DNA from: a virus
Direction: 5' to 3' (one strand)
DNA length: 23,511 nucleotides
IMG/VR virus record: IMGVR_UViG_3300032246_001668
Location: 1 to 23,511 of that record
Positions 15,274-22,986 of the stretch are shown piece by piece. The notes below the pieces were generated by a model. That model was not told the DNA's origin and did not search any database. It was given only the letters and a program-made list of their open reading frames with translations. How positions within the stretch are numbered: the first letter of the stretch is position 1; every line of letters begins with the position of its first letter. The position numbers and the translations under genes are program-made.

Positions 15274-15984
15274 ATGTTAGAATGTCTTAAAGTATATAAT
15301 ATAAATTCTCCAAAAATAAGACTTGGAGTAGAAAAAGATGGTGGTTATGTTATGCCTGAGCTTGTACTTGAAAAATGTAGTGCCCTATTTACTTATGGTG
15401 TAGGAGGTGATACAAGTTATGAAGCTGAGTTTGAACATAAATACGATAAGCCAATATATCTTTTTGATCATACTATCGGGCATGAAAATTGGGATAAAGG
15501 AAACCAACATTTTTTTAACGAAGGATTAGGATATCAGGGGTGTGAGGACCCACGTTTGAGGGATGTAAAAGAACATTACGATAGGATTGGTCTACAGGGA
15601 GAAATATTTTTAAAAATAGATACTGAAGGGGCTGAATATGATTACTTTCTGAATGCTGATATTGCTGTTCTTTCTTCCTTTGTTATTGGAATGGTTATTG
15701 AAGTTCATTGGTTAGAGCAGGAGCCGAACCAAATTAAGTTCAAAGAGTTTATGGATAAGATAAATAAATATTTTGTTGTAACTCATGTTCATGGAAACAA
15801 TTGGGGTGGCGAGTTTAACTACAATGGACAATCTGTACCAAGAGTAGTAGAAATTTCATTTGTAAATAAAAATAATATTACAGAGCTTATCAGTGATTCC
15901 GCTTCATACCCATTAGAAGGAATAGACTTCCCTAATAATCCAGATAAACCAGATTGCAATTTAGATTTTCTTAACACTCTTTAA
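15274..15984 (+). CDS. FkbM-type SAM-dependent methyltransferase
   Basis: 236 residues. An N-terminal RLGVEKDGGYVMPE segment (16-29), YGVGGDTSYE (41-50) in the place of the SAM-binding loop, FDHTIG at 64-69, and the hallmark LKIDTEGAEYD at 113-123 place it in the FkbM methyltransferase group. These often O-methylate sugars or polyketides. In this operon the likely substrate is a sugar hydroxyl of the phage glycan, as a cap. The stop overlaps an 11-codon mini-frame that leads into the next gene. Substrate is inferred from context only. Confidence 0.8.
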   Translation: MLECLKVYNINSPKIRLGVEKDGGYVMPELVLEKCSALFTYGVGGDTSYEAEFEHKYDKPIYLFDHTIGHENWDKGNQHFFNEGLGYQGCEDPRLRDVKEHYDRIGLQGEIFLKIDTEGAEYDYFLNADIAVLSSFVIGMVIEVHWLEQEPNQIKFKEFMDKINKYFVVTHVHGNNWGGEFNYNGQSVPRVVEISFVNKNNITELISDSASYPLEGIDFPNNPDKPDCNLDFLNTL

Positions 15985-16019
15985 TGCCTCACAAGAAACA
16001 TATATCAAAAGTAGGATAA

Positions 16020-16874
16020 ATGATTTATATATCGCTAACAACAGTACCCCTTAGAATGCAGTTATGGGAATCTGCAAGAATAAATTTAACTTCATTGTTA
16101 AACCAAGATACAGATAAAGAGTACAAGGTAGTACTTAGTGTTCCTTATCATTATAAAAATAATAACAATGAGGAATATATTTTATCGGAGCAATTAATTG
16201 CATTTGCTCAAGAAAACCCTAGACTTATTATTAATCGAGTTGAAGAAGACTTTGGTCCTATTGTAAAAGTAACGGGAGTTCTTGAAATATCAAATGATCC
16301 AAATGACATACTGATTGTTTGCGATGATGATCAGGAATACCATCCGGAAATGCTTGAATACATCTTAAATAAGATGAATAAATATCCAAAAGATGCTGTA
16401 TGTTTTAGGGGGGATAATCCAATAGAAACAAGAGAATGGACTGAAGAAGATGGTGTTAATAAGTATATCTTAAAATCAACACACTTAACTTTCCCTGTAA
16501 AAGTTGATTTGCAACTACTCATTCCTGGACACTGGCACTCTGTTGGATATAAAAGAAGCTTCTTTGAAGATGATTTTTTAACAAAAGATTTTCTTTCATA
16601 CTCAAATAATGATGATGTTCTTGTAGGATACTATTTAAAAAAGAATCAGATTCATTTAAGGTGTGTTACATGGGATAAGGAGACTGATTTCAGGCCGGTT
16701 AATCATTATGGTAGACCTGCTTATAGTTTTCCTATTGTACAGGCACTTCCTTTTCCAAATTCTGGGTTCTATGAGTTTAGACAACAAAGTGGTAACGGTT
16801 CCGGAAAAACAGTAGATCATGTGCTGAATTTTCTACATGATGAACATATTATATTTATAGCAAAAAATGAGTAG
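16020..16874 (+). CDS. Glycosyltransferase with DDD motif, copy 1 of tandem pair
   Basis: 284 residues. A GT-A-like N-terminus starts YISLTTVPLR, with LNQDTDKEYKVVLSVP, EEDFGPIVKV (75-84) and the metal/nucleotide-sugar motif VCDDDQEYHPEM (CDDD at 101-104). The C-terminal part has FFEDDF and NDDVLVGYYLKK-QIHLR. I do not recognise a CAZy family with certainty; the fold fits small phage and capsule glycosyltransferases. A weak TAGGA precedes the start. The last 8 bases overlap the start of the paralogous next gene. Confidence 0.75.
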   Translation: MIYISLTTVPLRMQLWESARINLTSLLNQDTDKEYKVVLSVPYHYKNNNNEEYILSEQLIAFAQENPRLIINRVEEDFGPIVKVTGVLEISNDPNDILIVCDDDQEYHPEMLEYILNKMNKYPKDAVCFRGDNPIETREWTEEDGVNKYILKSTHLTFPVKVDLQLLIPGHWHSVGYKRSFFEDDFLTKDFLSYSNNDDVLVGYYLKKNQIHLRCVTWDKETDFRPVNHYGRPAYSFPIVQALPFPNSGFYEFRQQSGNGSGKTVDHVLNFLHDEHIIFIAKNE

Positions 16875-17673
16875 AGTAGTAGTAACACTTACAACATTAC
16901 CTAGTAGAATAACACAGGAATATCCAGAAGGAATTAAAAGTAATATTGATTCACTTTTAGGGCAGGACTATCTAGGAGATTATGAGATTCATTTTAATGT
17001 ACCATCGGTATTAAAACATACTAGTGAGGAGTATATCATACCTGAATGGTTACGGCAGATATCAGTGGACAATCCAAAGTTCAAAATATTTGAAGGACTT
17101 GAAGATATGGGTCCGATAACTAAGTGTGTTCATACAATTAAACGTGTAACAGAGCCAGATGCTATTATCATTGTCTGTGATGACGATCTTGTTTACCACC
17201 CAGGAATGGTTACCGAACAAGTAAGAAATCAACTTAGATTTGTTAGAACTGCTGTAGGATATGATGGAAGCCGGGCCGAGGATCCGACAATTTTTAATGA
17301 TGTAAGAAGTCATTTTGTAGTATCTGTTTATAAGGATGTGGAAGTTAATATGCTTCAGCACTATAAGACAATATCATACAGGAGAGAATGGTTTGAAGAT
17401 GATTTTTTTACTGAGTTTGTAGGAAAGTCTTGGAATGATGATATTCTGATAAGTGCTTACATGGGAAAGCAAGGAATTAGAAAGTTAGTTGCAACTTATG
17501 AATTTGAAGATCAATTAGTAACAATTGAGGAATGGAGAGAAAGGGGAGGTGTTACAACATTCCCAGTATTAAGACATACCTCTCATGAAGGACAGGAGGG
17601 ATGTAATCTATACCGGGCTGCTAAGATTGACGAAAACTATATGGAATTTGTTACAAAAGGATACTTAAAATGA
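16867..17673 (+). CDS. Glycosyltransferase with DDD motif, copy 2 of tandem pair
   Basis: 268 residues, paralogous to the preceding protein: VVVTLTTLPSRI, LLGQDYLGDYEIHFNVP, EDMGPITKC (79-87), VCDDDLVYHPGM (CDDD at 104-107), WFEDDFFTEF and WNDDILISAYMGKQGIRKL line up segment by segment. An extra stretch around residues 115-150 differs from copy 1. The start is an ATGAG overlap with the upstream stop. An AAAGGA near its 3' end could serve the next gene, whose ATG overlaps this stop as ATGA. It probably adds the same class of sugar in a different linkage. Confidence 0.75.
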   Translation: MSRVVVTLTTLPSRITQEYPEGIKSNIDSLLGQDYLGDYEIHFNVPSVLKHTSEEYIIPEWLRQISVDNPKFKIFEGLEDMGPITKCVHTIKRVTEPDAIIIVCDDDLVYHPGMVTEQVRNQLRFVRTAVGYDGSRAEDPTIFNDVRSHFVVSVYKDVEVNMLQHYKTISYRREWFEDDFFTEFVGKSWNDDILISAYMGKQGIRKLVATYEFEDQLVTIEEWRERGGVTTFPVLRHTSHEGQEGCNLYRAAKIDENYMEFVTKGYLK

Positions 17674-19361
17674 TTAATAAAGATACTACAGTAGTAACCG
17701 GTCTTTGGAATATAAACAGACCAGGAAGAGATTTCTCGGAGTATATAAAAAACTTTAAAAATTTTCTTGAATTTCCTGTTAATATGTTCATATACATCCA
17801 AAAGGAATATGAATACCTTATTTGGGAAACAAGAACTACGGACAATACTTTTGTTAAAGTTTATGAATTAGAAGACATAAAAAATTTATATTCACCATTT
17901 TGGGACAAAACTCAAATCATAAGAACAAACCCAGAGTGGTACAATTTAACAGGAGAAGGTGGTTGGCTTAAAGATAGTCCACAGGCTGCAAATGAATGGT
18001 ACAATCCAATTGTTCAATCTAAGATGTTCATGCTAAATGATGCTACAATATGGAATCCTTTTGATAGTAAATACTTTTTTTGGTTAGATGCTGGAATAAC
18101 AAACACAGTCTATGAAAACTACTTTATAGAAAACAAGGTTGTAGATAAAATAAATCAATATTTAGATCCATTCTTATTTTTATCATATCCATACGAATCC
18201 TCTGGAGAAATTCACGGATTTAAGTTTGAAGATATGAACAGGTATGCAGGATCAAAAGTTGAATACGTATGCAGAGGTGGTTTATTTGGCGGTACAAAGC
18301 AAGCAATCAATGAGGCTAATGGAATGTACTACTCACTCTTAGATCGTTCTTTATCTGAAGGATTAATGGGGACAGAAGAAAGCATATTTGCTATTATGTC
18401 TTATATTAAACCAGAGATGTTTAGAAGATATTCTTTAGATGGTAATGGACTAATTATTAAGTTCATACAGGCATTAGATGAGGATAACGTTTGGTTAGAA
18501 CCAGTTCCAGAAAACAGAATTAAATACGTTGAATCTAACAAGACATCTGATGATTTTAAAACATCTGTTTACATGCTTACATTTAACTTTCCTGAACAAG
18601 TTGAACATACAATCAATACATATCTTAAGCATGATAAATGGCTAACAAGCACAAGAAACATTCTTATTGATAATTCAACTAATGATGAAGCAAGAGAAGC
18701 TAATAAATTAATATGTAATAAGTATAACTTTGAACATATTATCACGGGTAAAAACGGTGGTATATGTGGTGGTAGACAACTAGCGGCAGAACATTTTCAA
18801 GAATCAGATAGTGATTATTATGTATTTTTGGAGGATGATATGCAATTACATGAAGATGGTAATGGATTTTGCAGAAACGGATTTAGGCAATATATTCCAA
18901 ACTTGTATGATGCTATTCATAAGATAATGAATAAGTCTAATCTTGACTATCTTAAGTTGTCTTTTACCGAGGTTTATATGGATAATAATATTCAAGTATC
19001 ATGGTATAATGTTCCACAACATATTAGAACTGAGTTCTGGCCTGATTACGACAGACTTCCTACAACTGGATTAGATCCAAACTGTCCTAGAACTGACTTT
19101 AAACAAATAGAATCTGTAGATGGACTTTCATATATAACGGGAGATGTCTATTATGCTAACTGGCCAATGATTGTTGGCAAGGAAGGTAATAGAAAAATGT
19201 TCTTAGAAACAACTTGGGCCCATCCTTATGAACAAACATGGATGTCTTACATCTTTCAAGAAACTAAGAAAGGAAATATAAAACCAGGTATACTCTTAGC
19301 ATCCCCTATAAATCATAATAGATTTATGCATTATAAAGCAGAAGATCGAAGAGAAAATTAA
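17670..19361 (+). CDS. Bifunctional glycosyltransferase: HtrL/YibB-like plus GT-A domain
   Basis: 563 residues, about twice the length of its neighbours, reading as a fusion. Residues 1 to about 270 resemble the HtrL/YibB (WlaTC) family: VVTGLWNINR near the N-terminus, IVQSKMFMLNDA--NPF, FFWLDAGI (DAG at 140-142) and GGLFGGTK (203-210). From about 295 a second glycosyltransferase begins (SVYMLTFNFPEQVEHTI), with NGGICGGRQLA and the DxD-like FLEDDM at 386-391, then a TYITGD-like SYITGDVYYANWPMI region. Both nucleotide-sugar sites look intact, so two consecutive transfers by one polypeptide are likely. It is the last gene of the operon; an A/T-only inverted repeat (19360-19367/19380-19387) follows it. 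Confidence 0.78.
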   Translation: MINKDTTVVTGLWNINRPGRDFSEYIKNFKNFLEFPVNMFIYIQKEYEYLIWETRTTDNTFVKVYELEDIKNLYSPFWDKTQIIRTNPEWYNLTGEGGWLKDSPQAANEWYNPIVQSKMFMLNDATIWNPFDSKYFFWLDAGITNTVYENYFIENKVVDKINQYLDPFLFLSYPYESSGEIHGFKFEDMNRYAGSKVEYVCRGGLFGGTKQAINEANGMYYSLLDRSLSEGLMGTEESIFAIMSYIKPEMFRRYSLDGNGLIIKFIQALDEDNVWLEPVPENRIKYVESNKTSDDFKTSVYMLTFNFPEQVEHTINTYLKHDKWLTSTRNILIDNSTNDEAREANKLICNKYNFEHIITGKNGGICGGRQLAAEHFQESDSDYYVFLEDDMQLHEDGNGFCRNGFRQYIPNLYDAIHKIMNKSNLDYLKLSFTEVYMDNNIQVSWYNVPQHIRTEFWPDYDRLPTTGLDPNCPRTDFKQIESVDGLSYITGDVYYANWPMIVGKEGNRKMFLETTWAHPYEQTWMSYIFQETKKGNIKPGILLASPINHNRFMHYKAEDRREN

Positions 19362-19370
19362 AAAATTGTA

Positions 19371-19401
19371 TTGTTTTGTAATTTTTTATTTTTTATATTT
19401 G
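19371..19401 (+). promoter_or_regulatory. Bacteroidota-type promoter for the clamp-loader unit
   Basis: TTG at 19371-19373, a 20-bp T-rich spacer, and TATATTTG at 19394-19401. It lies in one of the few sizeable gaps (59 bp), 19 bp upstream of the ATG at 19421. Same spacing as the promoters at 4031 and 7925. Confidence 0.7.
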
Positions 19402-19420
19402 AATAATAATTTAAGTATAA

Positions 19421-19672
19421 ATGATAGTAAACAAATACAATCTATTTGTAGATTCTAATAAGAGTCCAATAGATGCATATATTAAAACCAAAGATAAGAT
19501 ATATGTAAACGAAGAATGGGAATTATCTAAAGATATTTCTGAAGCATATGATTTTATAAAGAAAAAGGGAATGCCTAACTCAATTAGTATAACCACTAAG
19601 GATGAATCATTAATTGAGTATTGCAATTCAAAAGAATTAGACATTACAAGCAAAATTTTAATTCACGGTTAA
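19421..19672 (+). CDS. Degenerate receiver-like domain protein
   Basis: An 83-residue protein. The layout YNLFVDSNKSPIDAY, YVNEEWELSKDISEAYDFI, KKGMPNSISITTKDES and ILIHG follows the small 'cyclic-phosphate processing receiver' proteins common in Bacteroidota and their phages (typically LDD-R-P, W-iVR-YdeF, GlPd-iSFDHDL). The acidic pocket residues expected after the first strand (DD) and in the FDHD stretch are replaced here, so the fold is probably kept while the catalytic or phosphoryl-accepting function is lost. The assignment is from remembered pattern only. It is the first gene after the promoter at 19371; its stop overlaps the clamp-loader start (TAATG). Confidence 0.55.
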   Translation: MIVNKYNLFVDSNKSPIDAYIKTKDKIYVNEEWELSKDISEAYDFIKKKGMPNSISITTKDESLIEYCNSKELDITSKILIHG

Positions 19673-20586
19673 TGGCAGTAAATAGTTTATTTGTAGAAAA
19701 ATACAGACCTATCACTTTAGATTTATATGTTGCCGATGGGGAGTTAAAGGCATTTGTTCAAGCATGCATTGATAACAACTATATCCCCCATTTGTTACTT
19801 CATGGAATTCAAGGTACAGGTAAAACTACATTAGCAAAAATGCTAGTAAATACATTAAACTGTGATTATATCTACATTAATGCATCTGATGAAAGAAATA
19901 TTGATACCGTTCGTGATAAAATAGTTTCCTTTGCCTCTACAAATAGTTTCAGCCCACTTAAAATAGTCATCCTTGATGAAGCTGATTTCTTGACTCCAGT
20001 AGCTATGGCTGCTTTAAGATCAGTGATGGAGCAGTTCTCGGCAAAGACTAGATTTATACTTACCTGCAATTATGTTGAAAAGATAATTGATCCATTAATT
20101 AGTAGATGCCAAACCTTTAGTATTAATCCACCTAAAAAGATGGATTTGTTAAAACACATATGTTTGAATATTCTAGATAAAGAAGAAATAAATTATAGTA
20201 GAGGTGATGTTGCTACAATAATAACAAAACATTTTCCGGATATAAGAAAAATAATCAATGTTTGTCAATCTTTGATTGTAGATAAAAATTTAATTTATTC
20301 GGATTTATCTAAAATTCCTGCATCTCTTAGCAATATCTTAATAGATAAGTTAAAAAACACAAATAAAGATACCTGGTTAGAAATAAGGAAAGAAGTAATA
20401 TACCAGCAGGTTAAAGAATTTCAGCCAATATATTCAGACTTATTCTCTAGAATGGGCGAGTATTCAAAAGGACAAGATGGTCTTCTTGCAATAATATTAA
20501 ATAACTATCAGAAAAGTAATCCGATAGTAGTAGATAAAGAATTAAATTTTGCTGCTTGTATGGCAGAAATACTTAAAATTATATAA
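19672..20586 (+). CDS. 44: Clamp loader large subunit, T4 gp44-like AAA+ ATPase
   Basis: 304 residues from the ATG at 19672, close to T4 gp44 (319). An upstream in-frame ATG at 19621 is inside the previous gene and would add 17 non-conserved residues, whereas MAVNSLFVEKYRP begins with the family's typical WVEKYRP-like opening. Walker A GIQGTGKT (45-52), Walker B VILDEAD (99-105), sensor I TCN (131-133) and the SRC motif (144-146) carrying the trans-acting arginine finger are all present. In T4, four copies plus gp62 load the gp45 clamp. It forms an operon with the zinc ribbon protein and the gp62-like gene, about 12 kb away from its clamp. Confidence 0.93.
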   Translation: MAVNSLFVEKYRPITLDLYVADGELKAFVQACIDNNYIPHLLLHGIQGTGKTTLAKMLVNTLNCDYIYINASDERNIDTVRDKIVSFASTNSFSPLKIVILDEADFLTPVAMAALRSVMEQFSAKTRFILTCNYVEKIIDPLISRCQTFSINPPKKMDLLKHICLNILDKEEINYSRGDVATIITKHFPDIRKIINVCQSLIVDKNLIYSDLSKIPASLSNILIDKLKNTNKDTWLEIRKEVIYQQVKEFQPIYSDLFSRMGEYSKGQDGLLAIILNNYQKSNPIVVDKELNFAACMAEILKII

Positions 20587-20587
20587 T

Positions 20588-20854
20588 ATGAATGGACAAC
20601 AAAATATGAATATTGATCTTACAAAGACAGAGGAAATTATTTGTTCTGAATGCCAAGGTAAAACATTTGAAGAAGTTATTCTTCTTAGAAGAGTTTCTAG
20701 ATTTATTGTTCAGACAACCCAGGATGCTCTTGTACCAATTACTGTTATGGCATGCAAGAACTGCAAAACAATCTTACAGGAAACAATGCCATTGCAATTA
20801 CGAGAGAAAAAGGAAGAACCTAAGAAAATATCAAATATTCAAATATCAAAATAG
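20588..20854 (+). CDS. Small zinc-ribbon protein
   Basis: 88 residues from the ATG at 20588, 1 bp after the clamp-loader stop; an in-frame ATG at 20549 would lie inside that gene. Two CxxC knuckles, C19-C22 (CSEC) and C56-C59 (CKNC), are separated by a strand-rich segment with FEEVILLRRVSRF and VPITVMACKN. This is the plan of a zinc ribbon. The C-terminus is a Lys/Glu-rich tail. Its place between the two clamp-loader subunits suggests a role in replication or in late transcription linked to the clamp, but no specific family is recognised. Confidence 0.75.
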   Translation: MNGQQNMNIDLTKTEEIICSECQGKTFEEVILLRRVSRFIVQTTQDALVPITVMACKNCKTILQETMPLQLREKKEEPKKISNIQISK

Positions 20855-21271
20855 ATGAATATTTTTGATCTAGCTAATGATATTCTTGTTAAAAAAAGAG
20901 ATTGGTCTGATTTATCCGATGAGGATAAGAAAGCATTTAATCCATTTATGGTCATGAAGTTTATGGGCATGAATAAGGATCTTTGTGTTACTATGAACGA
21001 TCTTCAAATACAAGACATATTAGTTTTGAGTTCAAAGGATTGCTATAATATTATAAAGGATGTAACACCAAAAGGAAAGAAATATCTTTCTTATATAAAA
21101 TCAACAACAAAATCACAAAACACAGAACTGATTAGCCATATAGCAAAGTACTTTGAATGTTCTACAAGGGAGGCTTCAGAATACTTGTTATTTTTAAGTA
21201 AAGAAGATTTGAAAGATATATTGTCTAATTATTCTTTAGATGATAAAGAAATTTCAAAAATAATTAAGTAA
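20855..21271 (+). CDS. 62: Clamp loader small subunit, T4 gp62-like
   Basis: 138 residues, shorter than T4 gp62 (187). The best-matching region is KDVTPKGKKYLSYIKS (68-83), followed by ELISHIAKYFECSTREASEYLLFL (91-114), which parallels the T4 gp62 segment AAVPRGKRYGKW and its following helix with a -AKRYQVNTNDAINY- pattern. The N-terminal portion (FNPFMVMKFMGMN) fits the family's helical collar domain. In T4, gp62 is the single non-ATPase subunit of the gp44/62 loader. It starts directly after the zinc-ribbon stop. Adjacency to the gp44-like gene supports the call. Confidence 0.75.
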   Translation: MNIFDLANDILVKKRDWSDLSDEDKKAFNPFMVMKFMGMNKDLCVTMNDLQIQDILVLSSKDCYNIIKDVTPKGKKYLSYIKSTTKSQNTELISHIAKYFECSTREASEYLLFLSKEDLKDILSNYSLDDKEISKIIK

Positions 21272-21280
21272 AAATGTCTT

Positions 21281-21310
21281 TTTATATATATGTATGCTAT
21301 TTATATATAT
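21281..21310 (+). repeat. Direct repeat TTTATATATAT x2, possible operator
   Basis: Two identical 11-mers at 21281-21291 and 21300-21310, 19 bp apart (about two helical turns), lie just upstream of the ribbon-helix-helix-like gene at 21323. Low-complexity A/T sequence makes chance plausible; autoregulation is inference. Confidence 0.35.
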
Positions 21311-21322
21311 AGAATAAATAAG

Positions 21323-21535
21323 ATGAGAATATCAAAACCAAAATTACATCCTACAACTTTAACATCTGTAAAAGTGTTAGATGACTTGCACGAGAAGTTT
21401 AGAGCATCTTGTGCATATGACAGAAATAATCTGCAGAAGTTCTTAAACCGATGCATGTATCTATATGTCAATGACATTGAATTTAAAAATAAAGTCCTTA
21501 ATACCTCGGACTTGGTTGTGTCTGGAAGTTTTTAA
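21323..21535 (+). CDS. Ribbon-helix-helix-like DNA-binding protein (putative)
   Basis: 70 residues from the ATG at 21323. An earlier in-frame ATG at 21290 lies inside the A/T repeat and would add an implausible tyrosine-rich leader. The body reads as a short strand (TLTSVKVLD) followed by two helices (LHEKFRASCAY and NNLQKFLNRCMYLYV), the outline of Arc/CopG-type ribbon-helix-helix regulators, which bind DNA as dimers. It could repress its own promoter region or regulate phage timing. The assignment rests on pattern only. The gene follows the clamp-loader genes and precedes two GT4 glycosyltransferases. Confidence 0.6.
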   Translation: MRISKPKLHPTTLTSVKVLDDLHEKFRASCAYDRNNLQKFLNRCMYLYVNDIEFKNKVLNTSDLVVSGSF

Positions 21536-21544
21536 AAAACATTT

Positions 21545-22984
21545 ATGAAGGACGGTTATCTAAAAAAAGAAGACAGAAAAAAGATTCTGTTAATGTGCGA
21601 TGATATTACAGCTACAAGTGGAATCGCAACTATGGCACGAGAAATGGTAGTAGGAACCTGCCATCACTACAACTGGGTTAATCTAGGAGGAGCTATTCAT
21701 CATCCAAATGAAGGCCAAAAAATTGATCTATCAATAGACTCAGGTAAATTAAATGGAATTGATGATGCATCTGTTATGCTATATCCTATCAGTGGATATG
21801 GAAATGAGCAGATAGTTTTCCAATTAATAGAAATGGAGAAGCCTGATGCTATCATGATTTTTACAGATCCTAGATATTGGACTTGGTTGTTTGAAATCGA
21901 AAGAGATATCAGAAAAAAGATACCAATTACATACTTATCTATTTGGGATGACTTACCTTATCCTATGTACAACAAACAATTTTATGAATCTTGTGATGCA
22001 TTATTTGGCATTTCTAAACAAACAGATAATATTCATCGTGTAGTTTTAGGAGAATCGGGAAAGGATAAAGTCATCAAATATGTTCCCCATGGAATCAATG
22101 AAAATGCATTCTACCCAATAGATCAAAATTTAGAGGCACTTGTTAATTTTAAACAAAATGCTTTAGGTGGTAAAGATTATGACTTTATAGTTTGTTGGAA
22201 CAATAGAAATATTCGTAGAAAGAAAGCATCGGATATCTTACTTGCATTTAAAGTATTTTTGGATACTCTTCCAAAGGAAAAAGCTAATAAGTGTTTGCTT
22301 TATATGAAGACCAGGGCAGTAGATGAAAATGGTACAGATCTTAATGCGGTGAAAGAGATGTTATTTAATGCAGATATTGCGGCGAATGTAATCATTGATC
22401 AAAACATTTATAGTACAGATCAATTAAATTATATGTACAACATGTCAGATGTATGTATATCACTAAGTGATAACGAAGGTTGGGGATTATCTTTAACAGA
22501 GGCAATGATGGCTGGTAAAATGATTATTTCTACAGCACAAGGTGGGCCAAATGATCAAATGAGGTTTGTAGATGAGAATGGAAAATGGATTAACTATAGT
22601 CAATTCTTTCCTAGTAATAATTTTGCAACATATAAGGAATGTGGTGAGTGGGCAGTTCCGGTATTTCCTTCAAACATTACATTGAACGGATCAGTTCCAA
22701 CCCCTTATATCTATAGCTCAAATGCTGACTTTAGAGATGCTGCTAAGGCAATATCCGATGTATATCAAATGGGAGCAGAAGAACGTAATAGACGTGGCCA
22801 AAAAGCTCGTGAATGGGTAGTATCTGATGAATCTATGATGTCTGCAAGATGGATGTCTAAAAATATTATAGATGGAGTTGATGAGACACTATCTAAATTT
22901 GTTCCTAGATCATCATTTGATCTGATTAAATATGACAAATCTCAAGTGGCAACTAACTTTGTTGAACAAAAATTTATTTACTAA
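21545..22984 (+). CDS. GT4-type (group 1) glycosyltransferase
   Basis: 479 residues with a GT-B fold. The N-terminal domain starts ILLMCDDITATSGIATMAR, including the flexible Gly loop. The C-terminal domain has VPHGINENAFYP (180-191), CWNNRNIRRKKASD (217-230) and the SDNEGWGLSLTEAM motif with the E311-x7-E319 pair that holds the nucleotide sugar. This is a retaining transferase using an activated hexose. The C-terminal 30 residues are hydrophilic. It lies 9 bp after the ribbon-helix-helix gene and 2 bp before another GT4-type gene, forming a second glycan cluster separate from the one at 11772-19361. Confidence 0.88.
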   Translation: MKDGYLKKEDRKKILLMCDDITATSGIATMAREMVVGTCHHYNWVNLGGAIHHPNEGQKIDLSIDSGKLNGIDDASVMLYPISGYGNEQIVFQLIEMEKPDAIMIFTDPRYWTWLFEIERDIRKKIPITYLSIWDDLPYPMYNKQFYESCDALFGISKQTDNIHRVVLGESGKDKVIKYVPHGINENAFYPIDQNLEALVNFKQNALGGKDYDFIVCWNNRNIRRKKASDILLAFKVFLDTLPKEKANKCLLYMKTRAVDENGTDLNAVKEMLFNADIAANVIIDQNIYSTDQLNYMYNMSDVCISLSDNEGWGLSLTEAMMAGKMIISTAQGGPNDQMRFVDENGKWINYSQFFPSNNFATYKECGEWAVPVFPSNITLNGSVPTPYIYSSNADFRDAAKAISDVYQMGAEERNRRGQKAREWVVSDESMMSARWMSKNIIDGVDETLSKFVPRSSFDLIKYDKSQVATNFVEQKFIY

Positions 22985-22986
22985 AA

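Noticed and set aside
19360-19387. AAAAAATT/AATTTTTT inverted repeat as a terminator after the glycan operon
   Set aside because: The stem is A/T only and overlaps the promoter at 19371; too weak to call.
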